A DNA stretch of 64,000 bases from Arthrobacter ipis (GTDB taxonomy: Bacteria > Actinomycetota > Actinomycetes > Actinomycetales > Micrococcaceae), in contig NZ_JAAOXD010000003.1 of NCBI RefSeq assembly GCF_014694315.1, positions 805,043-869,042 on the forward strand, read 5' to 3'. The notes under the pieces were generated by a model, which worked only from the letters and a program-made list of their open reading frames with translations, had not been told where the DNA came from and did not search any database. The translations under genes and the position numbers were made by a program. This document shows positions 26,001-34,471 of the stretch, piece by piece; position 1 is the first letter of the stretch, and every line of letters begins with the position of its first letter.

Positions 26001-26703
26001 ATAATCCTGCTCACAGGCTTTGAACCTTTTGGTGGCCAGCCGATGAATCCATCATGGGCGGCCGCCCTGTCCGCGCGGGATCTGCTCCGGGCCGAAGGCT
26101 TCGCCGTGGAGGCTGTGGAACTGCCCTGCGTGTTCGGCGCGGCCGGGAGTGTGCTGCGGAATGCCCTCGGCGACCTGGAGCCGGAACTGGTGGTGTGCAT
26201 CGGGCAGGCCGGAGGCCGCGGGGGCGTGTCACTGGAACGGGTTGCCATCAACTGCGATGACGCGCCCATTCCGGACAATGCAGGGAACCAGCCCGTGGAC
26301 CGACCGGGAGGTGGTGCCCGGCGGGCCGGCGGCCTACTTCACTACTCTGCCGATCAAGGCAGCCCTTCTTGCCGTGGAAAGTGCAGGTGTTCCCGCCGAG
26401 GTCTCACAGACGGCGGGAACATACGTCTGTACCCACACTTTCTATACGCTCATGCAGGAGCTCGCGCCCCGGCCGGGCGTCCGGGGCGGGTTCGTCCACG
26501 TTCCGTTCGCACCTGACCAGGTAGAGCAGGGGAGCACTGTCGCGTCACTGCCTGCCCCCTCACTGCCCGCCCCGTCACTGCCTGTCGCCGCAATGGCGGC
26601 GGCGATTGCCGCCGTCGTCCGGACCTCGGTCAACAAGCCGTCCCAGCCATCCGGCGCAACCCAGCCAGCCGACGTCGCGCTCGCGGCCGGCACTCTTCAC
26701 TAG
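26001..26703 (+). pseudogene. pcp: Pyrrolidone-carboxylate peptidase, frameshifted and with lost start
   Basis: The two halves of Pcp (removes N-terminal pyroglutamate, C15 family) lie in different frames. Frame one carries [18 protein letters not shown] and the catalytic-region [18 protein letters not shown], up to DNAGNQPVD. Frame two carries [18 protein letters not shown] with the active-site Cys/His region [12 protein letters not shown]. The switch is near 26298-26312 and needs one extra or two missing bases. The expected start MILLTGF reads ATA at 26001, 6 bases after a -10-like TACGCT, as if a leaderless ATG mutated. An in-frame ATG at 25935 exists but overlaps the LexA box. The end contains a SLPAP duplication. 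Confidence 0.8.
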
Positions 26704-26729
26704 CGCAGCCGGCAGTCTTCACTAGCGCA
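26686..26729. repeat. 22-bp direct duplication containing two stop codons
   Basis: 26686-26707 and 26708-26729 are identical except one base (GCCGGCAC/GTCTTCACTAGC...). The TAG that ends the pcp frame (26701-26703) is in the first copy, and the minus-strand TAG that ends the SIMPL gene (26722-26724) is in the second. Confidence 0.85.
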
Positions 26730-27435
26730 CCGGCGGTGTCCCTGTCCGGGAGCGCAGCTCCCACTCAACCGTGATGCTGGTGCTGACGCCGGATTCACCG
26801 GGTTCCACGGTCAAGGCATCGGCGGCGAAGGCCCGCTGCATCCCGCCCACTGGGATGGGCGCCGACGGTACCGGTTGCTGTCGCACGGAGGCCACTTCAC
26901 CTAGCTCGGCGCCCGCAAGCGCGGCTAGCTGTGATGCTGCTGCCCGCGCGTCGGCCCAGGCCGCCTCGCGGGCCAGCGCCATCACGGCTGCGGCATCGGC
27001 AAAACCGAGCTGCACGCCGTCCAGGCGGACGTCGTTCCCGCCGGCCTCCACGGCAGCAGCCATGACCCCCGAGCCGGCGGCGAGGTCCCGCAGCCGGACG
27101 CTGAGCATGCAGGATGCCACGTACCCGGTGACCTGCTGGCCCCGGCCCTCCTGCCATACGACGTCGGCCCGGACGTTGAGCCCCGACGTCCTGATGTCCC
27201 GGTTCTCCACGCCCCCGCTGCGCAGCGAAGCCGTCACGGCTGAGGAGGCCTCGCCGGCGGCGGCATAGGCATCACCTGCGCTGTCGCGCCGGCATTCCAC
27301 GCCCATGGAGAGCGTCAGCAGGTCCGGCGCGGCCTCCGCGGTGCCGATTCCGGTGACTGTGACAGTCCGGGCTTCCGCCCGGCCCGCGGGTTCACGCATG
27401 CCTGTGCTTCCGGTCATGCCTGTGCTTCCGGTCAT
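26722..27435 (-). CDS. SIMPL domain-containing protein
   Basis: A 237-residue protein with the SIMPL (DUF541) domain: VTVTGIGTAEAAPDLLTLSMG at the start, repeated turn ENRDIRTSGLNVRADVVW, VTGYVASCMLSVRLRDL, and the closing STSITVEWELR. Family members form periplasmic or cytoplasmic oligomers of unclear role. No signal peptide is visible. The first 12 residues (MTGSTG twice) come from an 18-bp tandem repeat. ATG 27435 has the best Shine-Dalgarno (GGAGG, 7 bases), but ATGs at 27417 and 27399 in later copies could also start the protein. Confidence 0.85.
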   Translation of the reverse strand: MTGSTGMTGSTGMREPAGRAEARTVTVTGIGTAEAAPDLLTLSMGVECRRDSAGDAYAAAGEASSAVTASLRSGGVENRDIRTSGLNVRADVVWQEGRGQQVTGYVASCMLSVRLRDLAAGSGVMAAAVEAGGNDVRLDGVQLGFADAAAVMALAREAAWADARAAASQLAALAGAELGEVASVRQQPVPSAPIPVGGMQRAFAADALTVEPGESGVSTSITVEWELRSRTGTPPVR

Positions 27436-27874
27436 GCCTTTGCCTCCGGTCCACGTAGCCGCCGGCCTCCAGGCCGGCGTGCCGCTCGAAGGGATTTCCC
27501 GACGCCGGATCGCCGTACCGCACGGCCGACCAGGCCGCGGCCGCGAAATAGAACAGCAGGAAGGGCAGCCCGAGGCACCAGGCGTATTGCGTGCTGTGCT
27601 GCTCCTCGTGGCCCAGGAGCAGGCGGCTCGTCAAGGCGGCGTCCGGATCCGCGCGGAAGATGACCACGTTGCCCACCGTGAAGGCGCCAGCCACCGGCAG
27701 CCGCCAGCGATAACCGGTGGCGACAATCAGGCCGCGGGGACCCCGGAACGTCCGGGTGCGGGCCAGCCCGGCAAGCACCAGCCCCAGCGGCGTGGAGGCG
27801 TTCAGCACATTGGCGAGCTGCCTCAGGCGCTGTCCTCGTGTCAGCGGGCCCGGGGGCATGGGGCCTTGAATCAT
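27392..27874 (-). CDS. Hypothetical protein with HEEQH motif
   Basis: A 160-residue protein. The centre reads LLLGHEEQHSTQYAWCLGLPFLLFYFAAAAW: a zinc-metallopeptidase-like HExxH next to a hydrophobic helix, as in small membrane-associated proteins annotated only as hypothetical in Arthrobacter. I know no function. A more N-terminal basic/hydrophobic segment (TPLGLVLAGLARTRTFRGPR) and VGNVVIFRADPD precede it. The C-terminus (DRKHRHDRKHRHA) is made by the 18-bp repeat that also encodes the SIMPL start, giving a 44-bp overlap. ATG 27874 has a poor Shine-Dalgarno; ATG 27859 is an alternative. Confidence 0.65.
   Translation of the reverse strand: MIQGPMPPGPLTRGQRLRQLANVLNASTPLGLVLAGLARTRTFRGPRGLIVATGYRWRLPVAGAFTVGNVVIFRADPDAALTSRLLLGHEEQHSTQYAWCLGLPFLLFYFAAAAWSAVRYGDPASGNPFERHAGLEAGGYVDRRQRHDRKHRHDRKHRHA
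27397..27450. repeat. 18-bp tandem repeat, three copies, over a gene overlap
   Basis: CATGCCTGTGCTTCCGGT occurs at 27397-27414 and 27415-27432 and, with two changes, at 27433-27450. Each copy supplies a minus-strand ATG for the SIMPL gene and, in another frame, the HRHDRK repeats ending the upstream gene. Confidence 0.88.
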
Positions 27875-27988
27875 GAGGCCATGTTAGCCGCGGGCGGCGA
27901 TGCGTGACAGGCGAAGGGAGCCTGGCCGGGCGCCTGCCGATGATAGGCGGACGGATCCCGCCGACGATAGCCCCGGGGACGCGGCAGC

Positions 27989-28024
27989 CGGCCGCTGTCA
28001 ATTAGCCCGGCGCCGTCAATTAGA
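27989..28024. repeat. 18-bp imperfect tandem repeat
   Basis: Two units of 18 bp share GTCAATTAG (27997-28005 and 28015-28023), each with CGGC/GCGCC lead sequence. Confidence 0.7.
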
Positions 28025-28068
28025 CTGGGAACAGTGCCCGCCGGCCATCCGCCGGTGAGCCTGCCCTA

Positions 28069-28107
28069 GTCTTTGGATGCCGTCTTTGGATGACGTCCTT
28101 GGATGAC
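28069..28107. repeat. 13-bp tandem repeat, three copies
   Basis: GTCTTTGGATGCC, GTCTTTGGATGAC and GTCCTTGGATGAC follow each other without gaps (28069-28107). Confidence 0.85.
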
Positions 28108-28121
28108 TTACTGCAATGACG

Positions 28122-28176
28122 TGCCAGCGACGGATGCGCTGCCGGGGAAACCGCGCGGCTGCACCGGCCGCTGGCA
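28122..28176 (+). promoter_or_regulatory. Stem-loop before pheS
   Basis: TGCCAGCG (28122-28129) pairs with CGCTGGCA (28169-28176) around a GC-rich 39-base interior that can fold further. If the transcript starts upstream, this would be a leader structure of pheST. Function unproven. Confidence 0.35.
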
Positions 28177-28204
28177 TCACCCGACTCGTAGCTAAGAACA
28201 GTAG

Positions 28205-29266
<1,062 letters not shown>

Positions 29267-29268
29267 CA

Positions 29269-31812
29269 GTGCGTATCCCACTTTCCTGGCTGCGTGAGTT
29301 CGCGCAGGTACCGGCCGGAGCCACGGCCGAAGACGTCATGGCAGAGCTGGTCAAGGTCGGCTTTGAAGAGGAAGCGGTCCACCGCCCCACGGACGCCCTG
29401 CGCGGACCCGTCGTGGTGGGCCAGGTCCTGAGCCTGGTCAAGGAACCGCAGTCCAACGGCAAGACCATCAACTGGTGCCAGGTCCGCGTCGTGCCCGAGG
29501 GACAGGAGCAGACGCTGACCGGCAAGGGCATTGATCCGTCCGGCGTGCAGGGCATCGTCTGCGGCGCCCACAACTTCGTCGAAGGCGACAAGGTGGTGGT
29601 CACCCTGCCGGGCGCCGTCCTGCCCGGCGACTTCCACATCTCGGCACGGAAGACCTACGGCCACATGTCCGCGGGCATGATCGCGTCCGTCCGTGAACTG
29701 GGCATCGGCGAGGACCACGACGGCATCCTGGTGCTTTCCCGGATCGGACTGGACCCCGAGATCGGGACCGACGCCATGGAGCTGCTGGGTCTCTACGACC
29801 AGGCCGCGGAAATCAACGTGACGCCGGACCGCGGCTACGCGTTCTCAATCCGCGGCGCGGCGCGCGAATACGCCCACGCCACCGGCACGGTGTTCACCGA
29901 TCCCGCGTCGAAGGTCAACGCGCCGGCTGTCCTCTCCGGCGGCTATGGCGTCAAGATTAACGACGATGCGCCCATCTACGGCAAGCCCGGCTGCGACCGG
30001 TTCGTGGCGCGCACCGTCCGCGGTGTGGACGCCACCAGGCCCACGCCGCCGTGGATGTCTTCCCGACTGCGCCTGGCCGGCATCCGGTCCATCTCGCTGC
30101 CGGTGGACATCTCGAACTACGTGATGCTTGAGCTCGGCCAGCCGCTTCACTTCTACGACCAGGACAAGCTGTCCGGCGACATCGTGGTGCGGCGTGCAGT
30201 GGCAGGGGAGAAGCTGACCACGCTCGACGGCAAAGAACGTGCGCTTGACGCCGAGGACCTGCTGATCACCGACGCTTCCGGCCCCATCGGCGTCGCCGGC
30301 GTCATGGGCGGTGCGTCCACCGAGGTCACCGACGCCACCACGGCTGTCCTGATCGAGGCTGCCCACTTCGAGGAAGTTTCCATTGCCCGCTCGCGCCGGC
30401 GCCACAAGCTCCCGTCCGAAGCCTCCAAGCGCTTTGAACGCGGCGTTGACTGGCAGGTCGCCAACATCGCGGCGCAGCGCGCCGTCGACCTTCTGGTGGA
30501 ACTGGCCGGCGGGACCGCGGAAGAGGCGGGCACGGACGTCGGAACCGCGCCGGATCCGGTGACCATCGCGCTGCCAGGGGAATATCCCGCAGCCCGGATT
30601 GGCATCGACTTCACCGAAGAGCAGATCGTCACGTCCCTGGAGGACCTGGGTGCCGTTCTCGAAAAGTCCGACGCCGGCTGGACCGTCACCGCGCCGAGCT
30701 GGCGGAACGACCTGGAAACCAAGGAGGACCTCTCCGAGGAGGTGGCCCGCCTGGTGGGCTACGACCAGATCCCCGCGACCCTGCCGGTGGCGCCTCCCGG
30801 CCGTGGCCTGACCCGCGTGCAGCAGCAGCGCCGCCGCTTGCTCCAGGCCCTGGCGGACGCCGGTCTCACCGAGGTCCTGGCCTACCCCTTCGTGTCGAAG
30901 GCCGCCAATGAGACTTTTGGCGTGGCCGAGGAGGGTGCACCCCGGACCGCGGTCAAGCTTGCCAACCCGATCAGCGAGGAGCAGGGTTACCTGCGCACAT
31001 CGGTGCTGCCGGGCCTGCTGGAGGTCGCCAAGCGCAACCACTCCCGCGGCTTCCGCGACCTGGCCGTCTTCGAAGCCGGCATGGTGTTCCTGCCCGGTGA
31101 CACGCTGGGCACGCCGTCCATCCCTCCGCTGGGCGTCAAGCCCGCCGATGAGGTGCTGGACGCGCTGTACGACGGCGTCCCGGACCAGCCGCTGCACGTC
31201 GCCGCCGTCCTGACCGGCCACGATTCGCCTGCTGCGGCCGGCCACGCCCCGCGGCTGTGGGACTGGGCCGATGCCCTGGACATCGCCCGCCTGGCCGGTG
31301 ACGTCCTTGGTGTGGAGCTTGTGGTCACGCAGGGCCGGCACCAGGCCTTCCACCCGGGCCGCGCCGCGCAGCTGTCGCTGCGCTCCGGCGAGGTGGTGGG
31401 ATACGCCGGTGAGCTGCACCCCAAGCTTCTGGCCGCGCACGATATGCCGGCGCGGGCCGTCGCAATGGAACTGAACGCGGATGCCCTGTTTGAGGCAGCG
31501 GCCGACGTCGTGGTGGCCCGCCACATCTCCACCTTCCCGGTGGCCACGCAGGACGTGGCACTCGTGGTGCCGCAGGACGTCCCCGCCGACGACGTGCTGG
31601 CAGCGCTGCGTGAAGGCGCCGGTGAGCTGCTTGAGGACGTCGCCCTGTTCGACGTCTACGCAGGCAAGGGGATCGAGGACGGCAAGAAGTCCCTCGCCTT
31701 CGGGCTGCGGTTCCGCGCCACCGACAGGACCCTCACCGCTGACGAGGCGTCGGAGGCGCGGGAGCGCGCCGTCTTCGCGGCAGCCGAGCGGTTTGGTGCC
31801 GTCCAGCGCTAG
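29269..31812 (+). CDS. pheT: Phenylalanine--tRNA ligase beta subunit
   Basis: An 847-residue beta subunit with the full domain set. It starts MRIPLSWLREFA, then has the tRNA-binding OB fold (VGQVLSL to IVCGAHNF), the B3/B4 editing domain, the B5 domain (YPAARIGIDFTEEQIV), the catalytic-like core, and the C-terminal anticodon-binding FDX domain (FPVATQDVALVVP to FGLRFRATDRTLT). GTG 29269 is chosen because the family N-terminus begins there; the longer open frame lies inside pheS. No terminator with a U tract was seen after it. Confidence 0.96.
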   Translation: MRIPLSWLREFAQVPAGATAEDVMAELVKVGFEEEAVHRPTDALRGPVVVGQVLSLVKEPQSNGKTINWCQVRVVPEGQEQTLTGKGIDPSGVQGIVCGAHNFVEGDKVVVTLPGAVLPGDFHISARKTYGHMSAGMIASVRELGIGEDHDGILVLSRIGLDPEIGTDAMELLGLYDQAAEINVTPDRGYAFSIRGAAREYAHATGTVFTDPASKVNAPAVLSGGYGVKINDDAPIYGKPGCDRFVARTVRGVDATRPTPPWMSSRLRLAGIRSISLPVDISNYVMLELGQPLHFYDQDKLSGDIVVRRAVAGEKLTTLDGKERALDAEDLLITDASGPIGVAGVMGGASTEVTDATTAVLIEAAHFEEVSIARSRRRHKLPSEASKRFERGVDWQVANIAAQRAVDLLVELAGGTAEEAGTDVGTAPDPVTIALPGEYPAARIGIDFTEEQIVTSLEDLGAVLEKSDAGWTVTAPSWRNDLETKEDLSEEVARLVGYDQIPATLPVAPPGRGLTRVQQQRRRLLQALADAGLTEVLAYPFVSKAANETFGVAEEGAPRTAVKLANPISEEQGYLRTSVLPGLLEVAKRNHSRGFRDLAVFEAGMVFLPGDTLGTPSIPPLGVKPADEVLDALYDGVPDQPLHVAAVLTGHDSPAAAGHAPRLWDWADALDIARLAGDVLGVELVVTQGRHQAFHPGRAAQLSLRSGEVVGYAGELHPKLLAAHDMPARAVAMELNADALFEAAADVVVARHISTFPVATQDVALVVPQDVPADDVLAALREGAGELLEDVALFDVYAGKGIEDGKKSLAFGLRFRATDRTLTADEASEARERAVFAAAERFGAVQR

Positions 31813-31840
31813 CTGCACATAAAAGAAAGACCACGCCTTT

Positions 31841-31960
31841 TGAACTGCTCCTCGAAAGTTGGACTGAAAATTCGGTTCTAACTTACGGGGAGCAGTTTCA
31901 TGTTTAAGGGCAGTTCGTCGTCTGAGGAGCAGCGCGAAGCCGCGGTGGCGCTGTTTGCGA
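31841..31960 (+). mobile_element. Left-end remnant of an IS3-like insertion sequence
   Basis: TGAACTGCTCCTCGAAAGTTGGACT at 31841 resembles the terminal repeat of IS3/IS150-type elements, which start TG and carry AAAGTTGGAC. The remnant includes the hairpin AACTGCTCC/GGAGCAGTT. At 31900 an ATG with upstream GGGGAG starts the N-terminus of an OrfA-like transposase (MFKGSSSSEEQREAAVALF), which breaks off after about 19 codons near 31960. No right end or further transposase sequence was seen. The frame reads on to 32103 over unrelated sequence. Family assignment is tentative. Confidence 0.6.
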
Positions 31961-31990
31961 CGCCTCAGATCCGGGACGCCCCAGATCCGG

Positions 31991-33031
31991 TTAGACCAGC
32001 CAGCGCCACCAGCGTGGCTGCTCCGGTTCCGGCGTCGGTTCCGGTTCCGGTTCCGGCTCCTCGCCCAAGGCCAGCGCGGCCGCGACGATGTCGTCCGCGG
32101 TGAGCGTCATGACGGCCTCACGATCGAGCGCATCGAGGCTTTGTTCCTCGTCGAGCGACAGCCGCAGCGCCTGGCGGTTGAGCGCCTGCTCGAACAGCGT
32201 GCGGGCGAACCGTGCGTTGCCGGAGTCCTCGCCCGCGTGGAGCCCCGTGAGTATGCGGCGCAGCATCTGGTCCGCACCCGGCTCCAGCGTGTACTCGTGC
32301 TGGGCCAGCATCTGGTGGAAGATCGTCTGGAGTGCGTCGACGGAGTAGTCGGGGAACGTGATCTCGCGGGCGAACCGGGAGCGCAGTCCGGGGTTCGAGA
32401 GCAAGAAGGACTCCATCAGCCGCGGGTATCCGGCCACGATCACAACCAGGCGGTGGCGGTGGTCTTCCATCCGCTTGAGCAGGACCTCGATCGCCTCGGG
32501 GCCGAAGTCCGTCCGGCCGTCCTCCGGGGCCAGCGCGTACGCCTCGTCGATGAACAGGACGCCGTCCAGCGCACGCCGGATCACCCGGTCCGTCTTGATG
32601 GCGGTCGCGCCGACGTACTGCCCCACCAGACCCGAACGGTCGACCTCGACCAGGTGGCCTTTCTGCAGCAGACCGACCGCGCGGTACATCTCGGCCAGGA
32701 GCCTCGCCACGGTGGTCTTGCCCGTGCCCGGGTTTCCGAGGAACACCAGATGCTGTGATGTGGCCACCTCCGGCAAGCCGTGCGCCTTACGGCGGGCCTG
32801 GACCTGGAGCAGTGCGACGAGGGCCCGCACCTGTTCCTTCACGGTCTCCAGTCCGACCAGCGCGTCGAGCTCGGCCTGCACCTCGGACAGCGGCCGGGCC
32901 GGCCCGGGCCTCGCACCGAGGAGATCGCCGACCAGGTCGTCGACGCGCTCCGAACCGGGCAGCTTGAGCTGATCGGCCAGATGGCCGATGGTTTCGCGCA
33001 GGTCGTCGAGCGGATGGCGGCTGGTTGCCAT
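31991..33031 (-). CDS. AAA family ATPase, CbbX/SpoVK-like
   Basis: A 346-residue AAA+ protein. Walker A is GNPGTGKTT (99-107), Walker B LFIDEAYAL (159-167), and an Arg-finger region is SNPGLRSRFAREITFPDY. A ~90-residue N-terminal domain precedes it. The order fits the CbbX/SpoVK/EccA-type clade, hexameric remodelling ATPases. No Rubisco or type VII secretion gene is near, so the client is unknown. The C-terminus is an acidic EPEPEPTPEPEQ run encoded by GGTTCC repeats, ending WWRWLV. ATG 33031 follows a -10-like TACAGT by 6 bases without Shine-Dalgarno (leaderless). It lies 67 bp after the aminopeptidase gene. Confidence 0.85.
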   Translation of the reverse strand: MATSRHPLDDLRETIGHLADQLKLPGSERVDDLVGDLLGARPGPARPLSEVQAELDALVGLETVKEQVRALVALLQVQARRKAHGLPEVATSQHLVFLGNPGTGKTTVARLLAEMYRAVGLLQKGHLVEVDRSGLVGQYVGATAIKTDRVIRRALDGVLFIDEAYALAPEDGRTDFGPEAIEVLLKRMEDHRHRLVVIVAGYPRLMESFLLSNPGLRSRFAREITFPDYSVDALQTIFHQMLAQHEYTLEPGADQMLRRILTGLHAGEDSGNARFARTLFEQALNRQALRLSLDEEQSLDALDREAVMTLTADDIVAAALALGEEPEPEPEPTPEPEQPRWWRWLV

Positions 33032-33098
33032 ACATACACTGTAGTACTCGATTCCCGGTCTGGGCGGGGAACGGTAAGATCCTGATGCCAGAAGCAAC

Positions 33099-34448
33099 TT
33101 ACGGCAACGGCGGCAGGGCCTCTTCGTACAGCCAGGGATGCAGCAGCGATTCCGAGTCCAGCCCCGTGACGCGGTCGGCAGTGAGGATGAACTCGGGCGT
33201 CGAGACGGAACTGTGCGCATGCGTTCGGGTCCACTCCCGCAGCAGCGCGAAGAACGCGAGGTCGCCGCAGCCGCGGCGCAGGGCGTGCAGAGCCAGTGCT
33301 CCGCGCTTGTAGACCCTGTCGTCGAACATCAGCTCGGGTCCGGGATCGCCCACCAGAAGGTCCTGGGCGCCGGCGATGAGCCGCCGCCAGGCGGCCAGCG
33401 CCCGCTCATGGGCGGACATGACGCCGGCTTCCTCGGACCAGATCCACTCCGCGTAGCAGGCGAAACCCTCGTGCAGCCAGATGTCGCTCCACGTGCCGAG
33501 CGTCAGCGAGTTGCCGAACCACTGGTGGGCCAGTTCATGGGCGATCAGGCGCTGTGAATCCCACCCGGTATCCAGATGGTTGGCGCCGAGGATGGACAGC
33601 GAGGTGGCCTCGAGCGGGATTTCCAGCTCATCGGCGGTGACCACCACCGTGTATTCGGGGAAAGGATAGGGGCCGAAGCGGCTCACGAAGGTGCTCATCA
33701 TGGCTTCCTGCCGGGCCAGCGCTGTCTCCGCCCGGGCAACCAGCCGCGCCGGCGCCGCAACGAACTGGGGCACGCCGGCCGAGTCCGGCAGGCTCACCAG
33801 CCCGTACCGGCCGATCTGGATGGTCGCCAGGTACGTCGCCATCGGTTCACGCTGCTCGTACACCCACGTCTGGCGGCTTGACCTCACCGTTTGCCCCACC
33901 AGGAGTCCATTGCAGACGGCCCGGTAGCCAGCGTCAGTGGTGACGGTGATGCGGTAGCTGGCCTTGTCCCGCGGGTGGTCGTTGCAGGGGAACCACGACG
34001 GCGCCCCGTTGGGCTGGCCGGCGACGAGGACGCCGTCGGTGAGCTCCTCCCAGCCCACCTCGCCCCACAGCCCCCTCCGGGGCCGCGGGTTGCCGTCATA
34101 GCGGATCTCGAGGCTGAATTCGGTGCCCGCGTCAAGGGGCTGTTCGCAGTGCACCACCAGCTGTTCCGCCCGCTGCGTGAACTTCCGCACGCGAACCCCG
34201 TTCAGCTGGATCTTCAGGGCGCGGAGGCCCGTCATATCGAGTACGACGGCGGATGTGCGGCGGGCTGCCACAGCAGCCAGGACTGCCCGGCCGGTCAGTC
34301 GGTTGCTGGCGAGCTTGTAGTCCAGCTCCAGTTCGTAGTGCAGGACGCGGTAGGCGTCCGTTCCCTGGCCCGGGACGTAGGGGTCGCCGGTGGCCGCGGC
34401 GCCGGCAGAGAGGACGGCGGCCGGGCCGGGCGATTCTCCGGAGCTCAT
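33099..34448 (-). CDS. M1 family metallopeptidase (aminopeptidase)
   Basis: A 449-residue M1-family zinc peptidase, shorter than PepN (~850) because the C-terminal domains are missing. The zinc site HExxH-x18-E is intact: His304, Glu305, His308 in HELAHQWFG and Glu327 in WLHEGFA. The N-terminal beta domain is present (YELELDYKLASNRLTG). The usual exopeptidase motif GxMEN is not recognisable; the corresponding strand reads LEIPLEATSL, so substrate choice may differ. No signal peptide is visible. It starts 23 bp after the NRPS gene on the same strand and is probably co-transcribed with it. M1 peptidases of this kind degrade epsilon-poly-lysine in Streptomyces. Confidence 0.88.
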   Translation of the reverse strand: MSSGESPGPAAVLSAGAAATGDPYVPGQGTDAYRVLHYELELDYKLASNRLTGRAVLAAVAARRTSAVVLDMTGLRALKIQLNGVRVRKFTQRAEQLVVHCEQPLDAGTEFSLEIRYDGNPRPRRGLWGEVGWEELTDGVLVAGQPNGAPSWFPCNDHPRDKASYRITVTTDAGYRAVCNGLLVGQTVRSSRQTWVYEQREPMATYLATIQIGRYGLVSLPDSAGVPQFVAAPARLVARAETALARQEAMMSTFVSRFGPYPFPEYTVVVTADELEIPLEATSLSILGANHLDTGWDSQRLIAHELAHQWFGNSLTLGTWSDIWLHEGFACYAEWIWSEEAGVMSAHERALAAWRRLIAGAQDLLVGDPGPELMFDDRVYKRGALALHALRRGCGDLAFFALLREWTRTHAHSSVSTPEFILTADRVTGLDSESLLHPWLYEEALPPLP

Positions 34449-34471
34449 TCTGCGTGTGACTTCCTTAGCTG

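Larger units (their letters stand above)
27875..28204. other. Intergenic region upstream of pheS
   Basis: No gene or tRNA was seen in these 330 bases. They hold two short tandem repeats (27989-28024 and 28069-28107) and a stem-loop just before pheS (28122-28176). The last bases before pheS read TAAGAACAGTAG-ATG, without a Shine-Dalgarno, so transcription could start close to the pheS start instead of upstream of the stem-loop. Confidence 0.6.

Noticed and set aside
31900..32103. Complete 67-codon gene starting MFKGSSSSEEQ
   Set aside because: Only the first ~19 codons look like transposase; the rest is the complement of the AAA gene end, so it is a truncated remnant.
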